Origin: CAZCCC01 sp964535715
Lineage (GTDB): Bacteria; Patescibacteriota; Patescibacteriia; Buchananbacterales; UBA6539
DNA length: 64,000 bases
Assembly (NCBI GenBank): GCA_964535715.1
Contig: CAZHUO010000002.1
Span: 1-64,000, forward strand
Reading direction: 5' to 3'
In this document: in pieces, positions 1 through 9,543 of the stretch
Layout: the number at the start of each line of letters is the position of its first letter
How positions within the stretch are numbered: the first letter of the stretch is position 1
Translations under genes and position numbers: made by a program
The notes under the pieces: generated by a model
What the model was told of the DNA's origin: nothing
The model's input: only the letters and a program-made list of their open reading frames with translations
Databases searched by the model: none

Positions 1-56
1 CCTGCCAGAACACAATAGTATCGAAGGCTGACCTAAGTGCTTTCGATTATGAAATA

Positions 57-91
57 ATTACAAAACACGGCGAGTAGCCGTGTTTTGTAAT
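57..91 (-). terminator. Perfect hairpin after recombinase gene
   Basis: A perfect 15-bp inverted repeat (57-71 with 77-91) around a 5-nt loop lies just beyond the stop codon of the minus-strand recombinase gene. Read leftwards, it is followed by a short T-rich stretch, so it should act as an intrinsic terminator. The symmetry would allow action in both directions. Confidence 0.75.
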
Positions 92-95
92 TGGG

Positions 96-1442
96 TTAAT
101 TTCCCAATAGTCTGATTTTTTTGTTGGTATAAATAAGTTTACTTTTCAGTAGTGACAACAGTTCTCGTTTTTCCGAGATATTGCCGTTTTGTATTAAATA
201 TTTGGCGTACGCTCGTATGTCAATTTTTTTTGTTTCAATTCTATTATGACTTCCGCCGAGTACGGAAGTCTGCAGATTGTTTAATCTTCTTACCTCGTCT
301 TCAAACTTTCCTTGAACTCCAAGTTGATCAATTTCAACCTTATCAATTATTTTTGCCAATTCGTTTATTAGCGCTTCTTCCCTGATGTAAGTGTTTTTGC
401 ATTCGGGGTTTTTGGCTCTGGTGCATCCATAGTATATATATTTGGCGGTTGTTCCGTCAGTCAATTTTTTGAATTTTTCTTGTCCGGTAATGCTTGATCC
501 GCAAAGGCCGCAGACCATGAGTTTGGTAAAGGCAAATTCTTTGTTTTTGGCGCCGCAAGTTGCTTCAATGGTTTTGATGTTAGCTTGTGCTTGATCAAAA
601 AGTTTTTGATTGATAATCGGTTTATGTTTGCCCTGATACCACTTGCCGCTGTTTTTTGGGTATTCAAACATGCCGTAGTAAAAGGAATTCTTTAGTAGAG
701 TATATATTCCACTCAGTGCCAATGTTTTTTGACCTCTAGTTTTAAAGTTTAGGTCAAACTTGAGCCAGTTGTATATTCTTCTGCCACTCCAGCGTTCATA
801 AGCGACTTTTTCGAAAATCTGCTTGATTATGGGTGCACGCAGGGGATCAATAATTATTTGGCATTTTTTATCCATTTGGTTTTGGTTTAGATAGCCCAAA
901 GGTGCCATGCCAGGCCATAACCCCATTTCAACCCTTGTCCTTTGTCCTCGTTTAACATTTATACCCCTATTGTCATTTTCCAGCTTTGCTTGACTGCCTA
1001 AGATCATTAGTAAAAATTTTTCGTTTGGATTGTTAGAAAACGTTTGACCATGGGTGCGTATTTCAAAGAGCAGTCCCTGATCCATCAAATCGACAATAGC
1101 ACCCAGGTCGCCGGCGTTCCTACTTAAGCGATCCGGCGCCCATGTGATTATGCCATTAAATTTGGCTTGGCGAATGTCGTCAACAAGTTCGTTAAAAACG
1201 TCCCGCTGTCCGGTATCCTTGGCCGAGTGGCTTTCCCGTTTTATCTCCACAATGTCCAAATTTTCCCGAGATGCTATTTCCAGCATCTCTTTAACCTGCG
1301 AATCTATGGAAAGTACCTGTCTTTCCTCGGATTCGCTTGATTTTCGCGCATAAAGGCAGTATTTGACCTTTATGGGGGCTATTGGGTTGGCCGCAGCCCC
1401 AGACGGCGTTTGTAGTATATTCATATACCAAATGGATGACAC
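96..1442 (-). CDS. Large serine recombinase (site-specific integrase family)
   Basis: This protein of up to 448 residues carries a resolvase N-terminal domain with the Y-x-R-x-S motif (YARKS) that supplies the catalytic serine, followed by a Recombinase domain. A cysteine zinc ribbon (CGLCG, then a C-x5-C pair) and a C-terminal coiled segment complete the large serine recombinase layout. Such enzymes integrate and excise mobile elements or phages. The start is uncertain: the first possible codon is GTG at 1442 and an ATG lies at 1424, but the first 28 or so residues look atypical and neither start has a clear SD, so that stretch could instead be upstream or attachment sequence. It sits beside a restriction-modification island and may have carried it in. 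The family is clear; the mobile partner is inferred. Confidence 0.88.
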   Translation of the reverse strand: MSSIWYMNILQTPSGAAANPIAPIKVKYCLYARKSSESEERQVLSIDSQVKEMLEIASRENLDIVEIKRESHSAKDTGQRDVFNELVDDIRQAKFNGIITWAPDRLSRNAGDLGAIVDLMDQGLLFEIRTHGQTFSNNPNEKFLLMILGSQAKLENDNRGINVKRGQRTRVEMGLWPGMAPLGYLNQNQMDKKCQIIIDPLRAPIIKQIFEKVAYERWSGRRIYNWLKFDLNFKTRGQKTLALSGIYTLLKNSFYYGMFEYPKNSGKWYQGKHKPIINQKLFDQAQANIKTIEATCGAKNKEFAFTKLMVCGLCGSSITGQEKFKKLTDGTTAKYIYYGCTRAKNPECKNTYIREEALINELAKIIDKVEIDQLGVQGKFEDEVRRLNNLQTSVLGGSHNRIETKKIDIRAYAKYLIQNGNISEKRELLSLLKSKLIYTNKKIRLLGN

Positions 1443-1549
1443 AACCCCGACAGGGAGTCCAGACTGCCCAGTAGGTAAGCTATAGATGTGTAAATTTCCC
1501 TTATTTTACGGCTTAAATTAGAATATAGACCTATGAAAACCTATGAAGC

Positions 1550-1578
1550 TTGACGAGTAATGATTTCCGCTGTATAAT
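1550..1578 (+). promoter_or_regulatory. Sigma70-type promoter for the restriction-modification unit
   Basis: TTGACG (1550-1555) and a perfect TATAAT (1573-1578) are separated by exactly 17 nt. It is the only strong promoter seen upstream of the 38-residue peptide gene and hsdM. A direct repeat CCTATGAA lies just before it (1531-1538 and 1541-1548). Confidence 0.75.
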
Positions 1579-1722
1579 AGTAATGTCCATTGAATTAGCC
1601 CTTTTTATTATATAAAAATCAGCTAATACCCCTTTTGTCCATTTGTTTATTACTGTTAAAGCAGGCCACAGCAGACTGTATTAAGCAGTTGGCAGGACTT
1701 AGATCTTGTCTAAAGAAACAAT

Positions 1723-1839
1723 ATGGCCAAAACGAAAACTTCGGCATACGGCAAGCAGAAACAAAAGATTGTTCCTGTTCGTGGATATGTCAAGAATGGC
1801 AAGCGGGTAAAGCCGCACCGTCGTTCAACTCCTAACTAA
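1723..1839 (+). CDS. Small basic protein, 38 aa, VRGY/PHRRSTPN type
   Basis: The ORF translates to a 38-residue lysine/arginine-rich protein ending in a VRGYV - basic spacer - KPHRRSTPN segment. Similar VxGYxRKDGTxVxPHxRS tails are known on many small bacterial and phage proteins of unknown function, so I take this as a real gene. It is the first ORF after the promoter at 1550-1578, and a hairpin overlaps its stop codon. No strong SD is visible. The function is unknown; the charge suggests nucleic-acid contact, which is only a guess. Confidence 0.6.
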   Translation: MAKTKTSAYGKQKQKIVPVRGYVKNGKRVKPHRRSTPN

Positions 1840-1848
1840 GGAGTTTTA
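1827..1848 (+). terminator. Hairpin overlapping the stop of the 38-aa gene
   Basis: AACTCCT (1827-1833) and AGGAGTT (1839-1845) form a 7-bp stem around a 5-nt loop and are followed by a short T run. The stop codon lies inside the structure. It could give partial termination, so that the small protein is made in excess over hsdM. Confidence 0.5.
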
Positions 1849-1897
1849 GTGGCAGCGGGGGTGTTAGTTGATTTTTGAATGGTAAAAAAAATATAAT

Positions 1898-3583
1898 ATG
1901 AGAAAAGACATACAAGAAAAACTAAAAGGAATGCCAGAGTTACTCTCTATCGGCCAAGTGGCCGAGATTTTCAGTATTCATCAGGATACCCTGCGAAACT
2001 GGGAAAAAGATGGAACTTTAGTCCCTTTGAGAGTTGGTCCTCGCAAGGATCGCAAATATCGCCCCCAAGACATTCAAGCGATTGTGGACAGAATGGGAAG
2101 CAAACTTACTCTGCCCCAGCTTGAATCTTTCCTTTGGAAAAGTGCTGATATCCTGCGGGGAAAAATAGACAGTTCGGATTATAAAAAATATATTTTCGGT
2201 CTCTTGTTTTATAAAAGAATGAGCGACGTGTGGGACGAAGAATACGATTCAGTAATGAAAGAGTATAACGACAAAGCAATTGCCGGCGCTGATTACAATC
2301 ATCGTTTTCAAGTTCCGAAAGATTGCCGCTGGAATGTAATTACCGAACAAGCGGAGAACATCGGGCAGAAGTTAAATGATATTTTTGATAAACTTGCTAA
2401 TGCCAACAGTCCAAAGTTAGACAAAATTTTTGATGATCTGGATTTTGCCAATAAAGACCGCTTCCCAAACGAAACACTTCAAAGACTTATAAATCACTTT
2501 TCTCAATACAATTTTGGTAATACTTACATCAGTTCCGATCTTCTGGGCGACGCCTACGAATACCTCATCAAGCAATTCGCGGCTGACGCAGGAAAGAAGG
2601 GCGGGGAGTTCTACACCCCTCGTGAAGTTGAAAAAGTTATCATCGGGATTCTAAAACCTCATCAGAAAGATCACATTTATGACCCTACGGCTGGATCGGG
2701 CGGTTTCTTACTTGAAGCGTATGACTATCTAAAACAAAAGTCAGGCGAAAAGATTGCCAAGACGCTTTATCTTTATGGTCAGGAATTAAACATCAGTACT
2801 TTTGCCATTGCAAAAATTAATATGTTTTTGCACGGTCTCGATAGTGCCGATATTCGTCGCGGTGATACTATTGCCAATCCACAATTCCTAACGCAAAATG
2901 GAAATCTTCAAACATTTGATATCTGTGTAGCAAATCCACCCTACTCAATTAAAGATTGGGAATCAGAAATTTTTAGAACAAATAAATATGGACGACTTGA
3001 AGGATATGATATGCCTCCAGAAAAAAATGCCGACTATGCTTTTGTCTTGCATATCATTAAATCAATGAACGTAAGCGGCCGAGCTGGTATTGTACTTCCT
3101 CATGGAGTTCTGTTCCGAGGCGGTGCTGAGGGTCGTATTCGTGAGCAGATTCTTAAAAATGATCTAATTGAAGCCGTTATTGCTTTACCGTCTAAGCTTT
3201 TCTACGGCACAGGTATTCCGGCGGCTATTCTTATCCTTAATAAAAATAAGCCTGAAAACAAAAAAAATAGGGTTTTGATTATTGATGCAGAGAAAGATTT
3301 CCTTGAAGGTAAAAATCAAAATTCACTACGACCACAAGATATAAATAAAATCGTAAAAGCATACGACGGTTATTCTGATATTGAAAAATATGCTCGAGTG
3401 GTAGATGTGAAAGAAATTGCCGAGAATGATTACAATTTAAACATCAATCAGTATATTGATTCGTCCGAGCAGGAAGAGGTTGTTGACGTTAAGGATGCAT
3501 GGGAAGAATTAAAGAAATTGGAGAAAGAGCGTGAGGCAATAAACAAAAAAGTCGACGGATTTCTTAAGGAATTGAATTATTAA
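1898..3583 (+). CDS. hsdM: Type I restriction-modification methyltransferase subunit with N-terminal HTH
   Basis: The 561-residue HsdM makes N6-methyladenine as part of the M2S complex. Residues about 14-65 form a MerR/excisionase-like helix-turn-helix (SIGQVAEIF, TLRNWEKDG). The HsdM helical N-terminal domain and the methyltransferase core follow, with SAM motif DPTAGSGGF and catalytic motif NPPY. The extra N-terminal HTH is unusual, since typical HsdM proteins begin at the helical domain and are about 500 residues. It is followed by hsdS after 1 nt. There is no clear SD before the ATG. The enzyme call is firm; an autoregulatory role for the HTH is inferred. Confidence 0.95.
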   Translation: MRKDIQEKLKGMPELLSIGQVAEIFSIHQDTLRNWEKDGTLVPLRVGPRKDRKYRPQDIQAIVDRMGSKLTLPQLESFLWKSADILRGKIDSSDYKKYIFGLLFYKRMSDVWDEEYDSVMKEYNDKAIAGADYNHRFQVPKDCRWNVITEQAENIGQKLNDIFDKLANANSPKLDKIFDDLDFANKDRFPNETLQRLINHFSQYNFGNTYISSDLLGDAYEYLIKQFAADAGKKGGEFYTPREVEKVIIGILKPHQKDHIYDPTAGSGGFLLEAYDYLKQKSGEKIAKTLYLYGQELNISTFAIAKINMFLHGLDSADIRRGDTIANPQFLTQNGNLQTFDICVANPPYSIKDWESEIFRTNKYGRLEGYDMPPEKNADYAFVLHIIKSMNVSGRAGIVLPHGVLFRGGAEGRIREQILKNDLIEAVIALPSKLFYGTGIPAAILILNKNKPENKKNRVLIIDAEKDFLEGKNQNSLRPQDINKIVKAYDGYSDIEKYARVVDVKEIAENDYNLNINQYIDSSEQEEVVDVKDAWEELKKLEKEREAINKKVDGFLKELNY

Positions 3584-3584
3584 T

Positions 3585-4706
3585 ATGTTGGCAACACAAA
3601 ATACAATTCCAAAAGAATGGCAAAGAGTAAAACTCGGTGATATTGCCAATATTACAAACGGCAAGACGAATACCCAGGATGCAGTGGTTAATGGAGAATA
3701 CCCTTTATTTGATCGTTCCGTGTTAATCAAAAGAAGTAGTAAGTATCTTTTTGATAAAACAGCTATTATTATTCCTGGTGAGGGGTCTGACTTTGTGCCC
3801 CGTTATTATAGTGGGAAATTTGATTTACACCAAAGAGCTTATGCCATCTTTCCTAATGAGGGTATTTTCCCATTTTTTTTATTTCAATATTTATACGCAA
3901 AAAAAGATTCATTCGTTCAAAAATCTGTTGGTAGTACTGTGAGATCGTTGCGTCTTCCTATTATTCAATCGATTGACATATTGCTCCCTCCTTTAGCTGA
4001 ACAGAAAAAGATAGCTGAAATTTTGTCGACCGTCGATTTAGAAATAGAAAAAACGGACAAAATAATTTTAAAGGTTGAAAAATTAAAGAAAGGACTGTCT
4101 CAAAAGTTCTTTAATAATAAAAATTATAAGTCTGAGTCTATATATAAAATTGCCGAGGTTCTTACGGGAGGAACACCAAAGACATCAAATAAATTGTATT
4201 GGGGTGGTGATATAAAATGGATGTCTTCGGGTGAGGTCAATATTAAGAAGATAAAAGATACTGAAAAAAAAATAACTAAGGAGGGATTAGATAATTCTAA
4301 TGCTTGTATTTTACCTATTGGTGCGGTTATGGTTGCACTCGCTGGACAAGGTAAAACTCGAGGTAAGGTCGCAATTTTAGAAACCGAAACAACCTGTAAT
4401 CAATCATTAGCGGCAATTGTGGCAGATAAAAAATATTTACTTGATGAATTTCTTTATTATAATCTTGACTATAGATATAGAGAGCTTAGAAATATTAATG
4501 GCGAAGGACGTGCTGGTTTAAATTTAACAATCATTAAAAATATTAAAATTCCCGTACCGAAAATTGAAGAACAAAAATATATAGTTAACCAATTATCATC
4601 TTTGGATGAAAGAGCTAACTTTAATATGAAATATAAGAATGCTCTTAAAATATTGAAAAAAGGTCTGATGCAAGATCTATTAAGTGGAAAAGTAAGAACA
4701 AAGTAA
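3585..4706 (+). CDS. hsdS: Type I restriction-modification specificity subunit
   Basis: The 373-residue HsdS recognises the DNA target for the complex. It has the usual two half-repeats. Each has a target recognition domain (first about 5-130, second about 185-320) followed by a conserved helix (LPPLAEQKKIAEILS and VPKIEEQKYIVNQLS). The C-terminal GLMQDLLSGKV is the typical ending. The gene starts 1 nt after the hsdM stop, so the two are translationally coupled. The two domains differ, implying a bipartite asymmetric site that cannot be read from sequence alone. Confidence 0.95.
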   Translation: MLATQNTIPKEWQRVKLGDIANITNGKTNTQDAVVNGEYPLFDRSVLIKRSSKYLFDKTAIIIPGEGSDFVPRYYSGKFDLHQRAYAIFPNEGIFPFFLFQYLYAKKDSFVQKSVGSTVRSLRLPIIQSIDILLPPLAEQKKIAEILSTVDLEIEKTDKIILKVEKLKKGLSQKFFNNKNYKSESIYKIAEVLTGGTPKTSNKLYWGGDIKWMSSGEVNIKKIKDTEKKITKEGLDNSNACILPIGAVMVALAGQGKTRGKVAILETETTCNQSLAAIVADKKYLLDEFLYYNLDYRYRELRNINGEGRAGLNLTIIKNIKIPVPKIEEQKYIVNQLSSLDERANFNMKYKNALKILKKGLMQDLLSGKVRTK

Positions 4707-4709
4707 TTT

Positions 4710-6062
4710 ATGGAAGATTTCTTTTTAAAATATATTATTTCAAAGGTATATAGTATTTGGTCTTTGTTGTTTGGTTTGATTATTGCCATTATTGTTTTTG
4801 CAGCCGTCGATAATCTCATAGAGAAAATTTTATCAGATGTGATAATTAGATTTTTAATCTATGCTATAATTTCTCTTTTATGGGTTTTATATTGGTCCCA
4901 TTATAGATTTTGCTTGCCTAGAAACAAAAAGAACAAAGTCGGTTTAGTAATTGCAATATATACCGAAAGTAAACATGAAGAAAATAGATTAAAGCACGAT
5001 TTGATCTCTCAACTTCAAAAGATTATTTTTGAAAATGGTTTCAAAGATATAATTAATATCATTACAATTAAAAACCATATCTCCGAAAAAATTCAAGATG
5101 TTGATACTATAAAAGATATTCACAAAAAGGTTAGAGGCCATTTCTATTTGTATGGAAGAGTTCGCAGGCGAAACGATGGCGAGAAAACTTATTTCCTAGA
5201 TCTTAATGGTTTAGTGATTCATATTCCGATCGACATTCGTTTAAGCGCAGATATTTCCAAAGATTTTATTTCAGTTTTACCTAAACAAATATCTTTTCTT
5301 GAAGCGATGGAATTTAAGGGATTTCAATTTACGGCCAATGTTGTCTACCTGGCTGTTAAGTATATTGTAGGTGTAGCAGCTTATATATCTTACGACCCAT
5401 TTTTAGCAGTCAAGTTTCATTCTAATTTGAAGGATGAATTTAATAAATATCGACCCTTGCCACCTAATCTTCAAAGAATAAGAGACAGGGCAAATATGTT
5501 GTTATCTGAAGAGCAGCTAATTATTGCTCGATTATATTTTATCAAAGGTGAACTTTCTAATTATAAGATATGGATTGATGAAAGTTTTCGAACCAATCAA
5601 AATAATTATGGAGGGTTTCTTCTACAAGCTATAAAGGAATTTCAAATTGATAAAGATCCTCTGGCAGCATTAAATAGCATAAAGAATGCAAAGAAGTATT
5701 CAAAAAATGATTTTTCTTGGAGATACAGTGAGGCGTTTTTAAAGTTTTGGTTGGGAGATTATGCTGAAGCAATAAAAATATGTCAAAAAATAGTTAATTC
5801 AAGCTATGCTGGAGAAAATCTGACCATTGCTGAAGTTGAAAAGTTTAATCATGATTTATTGAGTGATGCAAATAATAATAAACCCCAGCTTTATTTTTGG
5901 CTTGGATATATTAACTACAAGAAAAAGAATAATCTTCCTGAATCACTTAAATATTTTGAAGAATTTGAGAAGAAAAGCACTTCGGCCATGGCCGTATTGA
6001 TACAAAAGTCGAGTGCATATTTGCAGGAAATAAGAAAAACTATGGAAATAACAAAAATATGA
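4710..6062 (+). CDS. Membrane-anchored TPR protein inside the hsd operon
   Basis: I do not recognise a named family for this 450-residue protein. Two hydrophobic helices lie at about 9-33 and 42-60. A soluble alpha/beta segment (about 75-165) follows; its layout, including an LYGRVRR strand, resembles the TolB-N/FlgO-like domain seen before TPR arrays in other proteins. The rest is helical, with TPR-like pairs towards the C-terminus (about 260-440). The gene starts 3 nt after hsdS, and its stop overlaps the hsdR start by 4 nt (ATGA), so it is a built-in member of the operon. A membrane-tethering or regulatory role for the restriction complex is possible but inferred only from position. Confidence 0.75.
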   Translation: MEDFFLKYIISKVYSIWSLLFGLIIAIIVFAAVDNLIEKILSDVIIRFLIYAIISLLWVLYWSHYRFCLPRNKKNKVGLVIAIYTESKHEENRLKHDLISQLQKIIFENGFKDIINIITIKNHISEKIQDVDTIKDIHKKVRGHFYLYGRVRRRNDGEKTYFLDLNGLVIHIPIDIRLSADISKDFISVLPKQISFLEAMEFKGFQFTANVVYLAVKYIVGVAAYISYDPFLAVKFHSNLKDEFNKYRPLPPNLQRIRDRANMLLSEEQLIIARLYFIKGELSNYKIWIDESFRTNQNNYGGFLLQAIKEFQIDKDPLAALNSIKNAKKYSKNDFSWRYSEAFLKFWLGDYAEAIKICQKIVNSSYAGENLTIAEVEKFNHDLLSDANNNKPQLYFWLGYINYKKKNNLPESLKYFEEFEKKSTSAMAVLIQKSSAYLQEIRKTMEITKI

Positions 6063-8971
6063 AATTTAACGAACAATACACAATTGAATATCACATAATA
6101 AAATTTATCCGAGAAAAACTCGGTTATGAGTACATTCCCGCTGAAGAATTTTCTAAACTTCGCGCTTTTGAGACCGAGTATATTATCACCTCTCATCTTT
6201 TAGAGGCGGTTAAGAAAATAAACGCTGTTGATGATGCTGTTGCGCAAAGTGTGGTACGAGAAGTAAAGAAGCTGGATACTAACGAAGCTTTTCTGCTTGC
6301 GATGAGAGACGGAATAAACTTGAAAGATCCAACCACTGGCACTTTCCGCGATTATAAAATCCTTGATTTTGATAATGCAGAAAACAATCAATTCGTTGTT
6401 ACTAATCAGTTCTATTTTGAGGGCATAACTGAAAATATCCGTCCTGATGTAATGGTTTTTGTAAACGGTTTGCCTCTTTGTGATATTGAAGCCAAAAGTC
6501 CAACCGCCTCAAGTAGTGTTAGTTTTGAGAATGCTATTGATCAATTAAAGCGATACGAAAGAGTGGCACCAAAACTTTTCTTACCAAACTGCTTCAATAT
6601 TGCCACCGATGGCCTTAAAACCGTCTACGGAGCGACTTATTCCCCAAAACAGTACTTCCTTGCTTGGAGAGAAGATCCGCAAACTGGTAAAAAGGTTTTT
6701 GAAGATGAGCTTGATTCTACCATGGCGTTTTTACTCGGAAAAGAAGAACTGCTTGATGTTATTAAAAACTTTATTGTTTTTGAGAAAAAGAAAGATGGCG
6801 TAATTAAGAAAATTGCTCGTTATCAGCAACTCTACGCGACAAACAAAATAGTTGCTCGCGTTAAAGACGGTGAGCGCAAGAGAGGTTTGATTTGGCATAC
6901 ACAAGGATCCGGCAAAACCTTGACTATGTTTTTTACCGCTTGGAAACTTCGATATAACCCAGAATTAAAAAATCCGAAAGTGTTTATTTTAATTGACCGT
7001 ATTGATTTGGACGATCAGGTGTATGAAGAATTTGAAAGCTGGGGCGGAAAGAATTTGATTAGAGTTGAATCTCGCAAAGACCTTGAGAAAAAGATCAAAG
7101 GAGCCGATCGCGGTATTTTTATTTCAACCATTCAGAAATTTAGCGAGCTTGAAGACATAGAAAATATTGAGGGTAATGTTATTGTACTTTCTGATGAAGC
7201 CCACCGAGATAATGAAGGTGTTTCTGCTATAAAAATGCGCAATGCCTTTAAGGATGCATTCTTCTTTGGATTTACAGGAACGCCGATTGACAAGCTAACT
7301 CTCAATACCCACCGAAACTTCGGCGAAGAGGGCGAACGATATCTTGATTATTATTCTATTCAGCAAGCTATTGATGACGGCGCAACTTTGCCTGTGACTT
7401 ACGAGGCTCGTTTGTCTAAATTCTTCATCGATGAAGAAAAAGTAGATAAGCAATTTAATGAACTCACGGCTGATTTGGATAATAAGCAAAAAGAATTATT
7501 GACCAAGCGATACGGAAAGAAAGAAGCGCTGGTTAAGTTAGATAAGAGAATGGAAGCTATCGCTCAAGATATTGTTGAACACTATAAGCTTTATGTTTTG
7601 CCAAATGGATTCAAGGCACAGGTTGTTTGTTATGACCGAGAAGCTACGGCAAAGTATAAGGAGCTTTTTGATAAATTAGTTCCGGCCGAATGGTCTGAGG
7701 TTGTATACTCTCCGGGTGACCCGAATAGCGATAAAGATGATCTGAAAAAATATAATTCTAATAAGCAAAAACGAGAGAAAATAATTGATCAATTCAAAGA
7801 TCCTAATCATCCGCTCAAATTCTTACTTGTCTGCGATATGCTTTTGACTGGTTTTGATGCACCTGTTGAGCAAGTAATGTATTTGGACAAACCGCTTCGT
7901 GATCATAACCTACTTCAAGCCATTGCTCGTACGAATCGCGTTTATCCAAACAAAGGATGCGGAAAGATTATCGATTACTATGGTGTGACTAAAAATCTCT
8001 ACGATGCACTCAATTTTGATGAGAGTGTTGTTGATAGCGCCATGGTGGATATAAACAGACTTAAGGAAGAGTTCACAAAAGTTATTGACGAAACAATGGA
8101 GCTTTTTGTTGGTGTAAATATTGAAGATCCATCAATAGATAACCTGCGAAGATGTCTAAAGATTTTTATTGATAATCAGAGCAAGCAACAATATTTTAAA
8201 GATAAATATGGTCGGCTTAAGATGCTGTTTGAGATACTTTCACCAGATCCGTTTCTAATGAAATACTTGCGCAGGTTTGAATGGATCACCAGTTTTTATT
8301 TGGCCTTTGTAAAAGAATTTCAACCTGATGGAGTCGATGCTTTTTCACTGGCTGAATACGGCGAGAAAATAAAGAGTTTGATCCAACAAAAAATTGATTA
8401 TGAGGGTATCACAAAAAACTTCCGAGAATTAAATGTTCATGATTTAGCTACTCTTAATAAATTGGATAAACTTCCAGATGAAGAGAAGGCCCTTAACCTT
8501 GAAAAAATGCTCAAGCGTGAGATTTCAATCAACATTGATACTCATCCGGCATTTAAGGGTTTTGGTGAAAGACTAACTGCAATTCGGGCTGAGTTTGAAA
8601 AACATCAGATTGATTTAGCTGAGAGAATAAAAAGATACTACGAGTTACTAAATGATATTAAAACAAAGACCGAAGAAGCTAAAGAGCTTGGTTATACTCT
8701 CCGTGAATATGGCTTGTATGTTATTTCCGAGGAATTTGTCAGTGAATCAGATAAGGATGTAATAAAGGAGTTTGTAAAAGAAATGGCGGCCAGACTTGAA
8801 GATGTTCTTGACGAAAACTGGCAGGATTCGTCTAAGCGAGAGGAATTCCTTAAAGAAGCCAAGAGAACTTTGCAAGAATTAATCCTCAAGGACTTTAAGG
8901 GCAAGATAAAGGTTTCTGACTTTCATAAATATCTCAATCGGCTGGTTGACGTCATAATCAAACGTTTTTAA
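6059..8971 (+). CDS. hsdR: Type I restriction endonuclease subunit R
   Basis: The 970-residue HsdR translocates and cuts unmethylated DNA. An N-terminal PD-(D/E)XK nuclease has RPDVM followed by IEAKSP at about 130-150. The SF2 helicase core has Walker A TQGSGKT, a DEAH-type box (SDEAHR) and the FTGTP motif. Helicase domain 2 contains LTGFDAP and QAIARTNR, and the C-terminal part is helical. The start overlaps the preceding stop by 4 nt. Length and motifs match intact HsdR, so with hsdM and hsdS this is likely a working system. Confidence 0.96.
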   Translation: MKFNEQYTIEYHIIKFIREKLGYEYIPAEEFSKLRAFETEYIITSHLLEAVKKINAVDDAVAQSVVREVKKLDTNEAFLLAMRDGINLKDPTTGTFRDYKILDFDNAENNQFVVTNQFYFEGITENIRPDVMVFVNGLPLCDIEAKSPTASSSVSFENAIDQLKRYERVAPKLFLPNCFNIATDGLKTVYGATYSPKQYFLAWREDPQTGKKVFEDELDSTMAFLLGKEELLDVIKNFIVFEKKKDGVIKKIARYQQLYATNKIVARVKDGERKRGLIWHTQGSGKTLTMFFTAWKLRYNPELKNPKVFILIDRIDLDDQVYEEFESWGGKNLIRVESRKDLEKKIKGADRGIFISTIQKFSELEDIENIEGNVIVLSDEAHRDNEGVSAIKMRNAFKDAFFFGFTGTPIDKLTLNTHRNFGEEGERYLDYYSIQQAIDDGATLPVTYEARLSKFFIDEEKVDKQFNELTADLDNKQKELLTKRYGKKEALVKLDKRMEAIAQDIVEHYKLYVLPNGFKAQVVCYDREATAKYKELFDKLVPAEWSEVVYSPGDPNSDKDDLKKYNSNKQKREKIIDQFKDPNHPLKFLLVCDMLLTGFDAPVEQVMYLDKPLRDHNLLQAIARTNRVYPNKGCGKIIDYYGVTKNLYDALNFDESVVDSAMVDINRLKEEFTKVIDETMELFVGVNIEDPSIDNLRRCLKIFIDNQSKQQYFKDKYGRLKMLFEILSPDPFLMKYLRRFEWITSFYLAFVKEFQPDGVDAFSLAEYGEKIKSLIQQKIDYEGITKNFRELNVHDLATLNKLDKLPDEEKALNLEKMLKREISINIDTHPAFKGFGERLTAIRAEFEKHQIDLAERIKRYYELLNDIKTKTEEAKELGYTLREYGLYVISEEFVSESDKDVIKEFVKEMAARLEDVLDENWQDSSKREEFLKEAKRTLQELILKDFKGKIKVSDFHKYLNRLVDVIIKRF

Positions 8972-8973
8972 TT

Positions 8974-9543
8974 ATGAAAAAGCGAATTGAACTACATAAA
9001 AAGAAAGTAGAATATACCCTTAAGGTTAGTAAACGAGCTCGAAGAATGAGACTGGCAATTTATTGCGATGGTAATTTTGTGGTAACCGCACCGCGAAATA
9101 TGAATGAGAATATAGTTGAGCAATACATAATTAGAAAATCGCAATGGATACTTGATAAGCTGGAGTATTTCAAAAATATATCGGGACAGGTATTCGCGAA
9201 AGGTACCAAAAAAGATTATGCAGATCACAAAGATCGGGCGCTTGCTTTGGCAGAAAAACGAATTAAGAATTTTAATAAGATTTACGGCTTTAAATTTAAT
9301 AAGATAAATATTAAGAATCAGAAGACTCGCTGGGGAAGCTGCTCAAGAAAAGGTAATTTGAATTTTAACTACAAAATTGCTTTACTTCCCGAGAAGCTGG
9401 CTGATTATATTATCGTCCACGAGCTTTGTCACCTGAAAGAATTTAATCACTCTCATAAGTTTTGGAACTTGGTAGGCCAAATCATGCCGGACTATATTGA
9501 GATAAGAAATGAACTTAAAAGGAGCGGAATAAAATATTGTTAG
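8974..9543 (+). CDS. YgjP-like (M48/DUF45) metallopeptidase
   Basis: This 189-residue protein belongs to the YgjP/DUF45 zinc metallopeptidase family. It carries the hallmarks TRWGSCS, a HELCH zinc motif and the third ligand region NHSHKFW near the C-terminus. It begins 2 nt after hsdR. Genes of this family commonly sit directly after hsdR in type I loci, where their job is not established. The catalytic residues are present. Substrate and role in restriction are unknown. Confidence 0.88.
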   Translation: MKKRIELHKKKVEYTLKVSKRARRMRLAIYCDGNFVVTAPRNMNENIVEQYIIRKSQWILDKLEYFKNISGQVFAKGTKKDYADHKDRALALAEKRIKNFNKIYGFKFNKINIKNQKTRWGSCSRKGNLNFNYKIALLPEKLADYIIVHELCHLKEFNHSHKFWNLVGQIMPDYIEIRNELKRSGIKYC

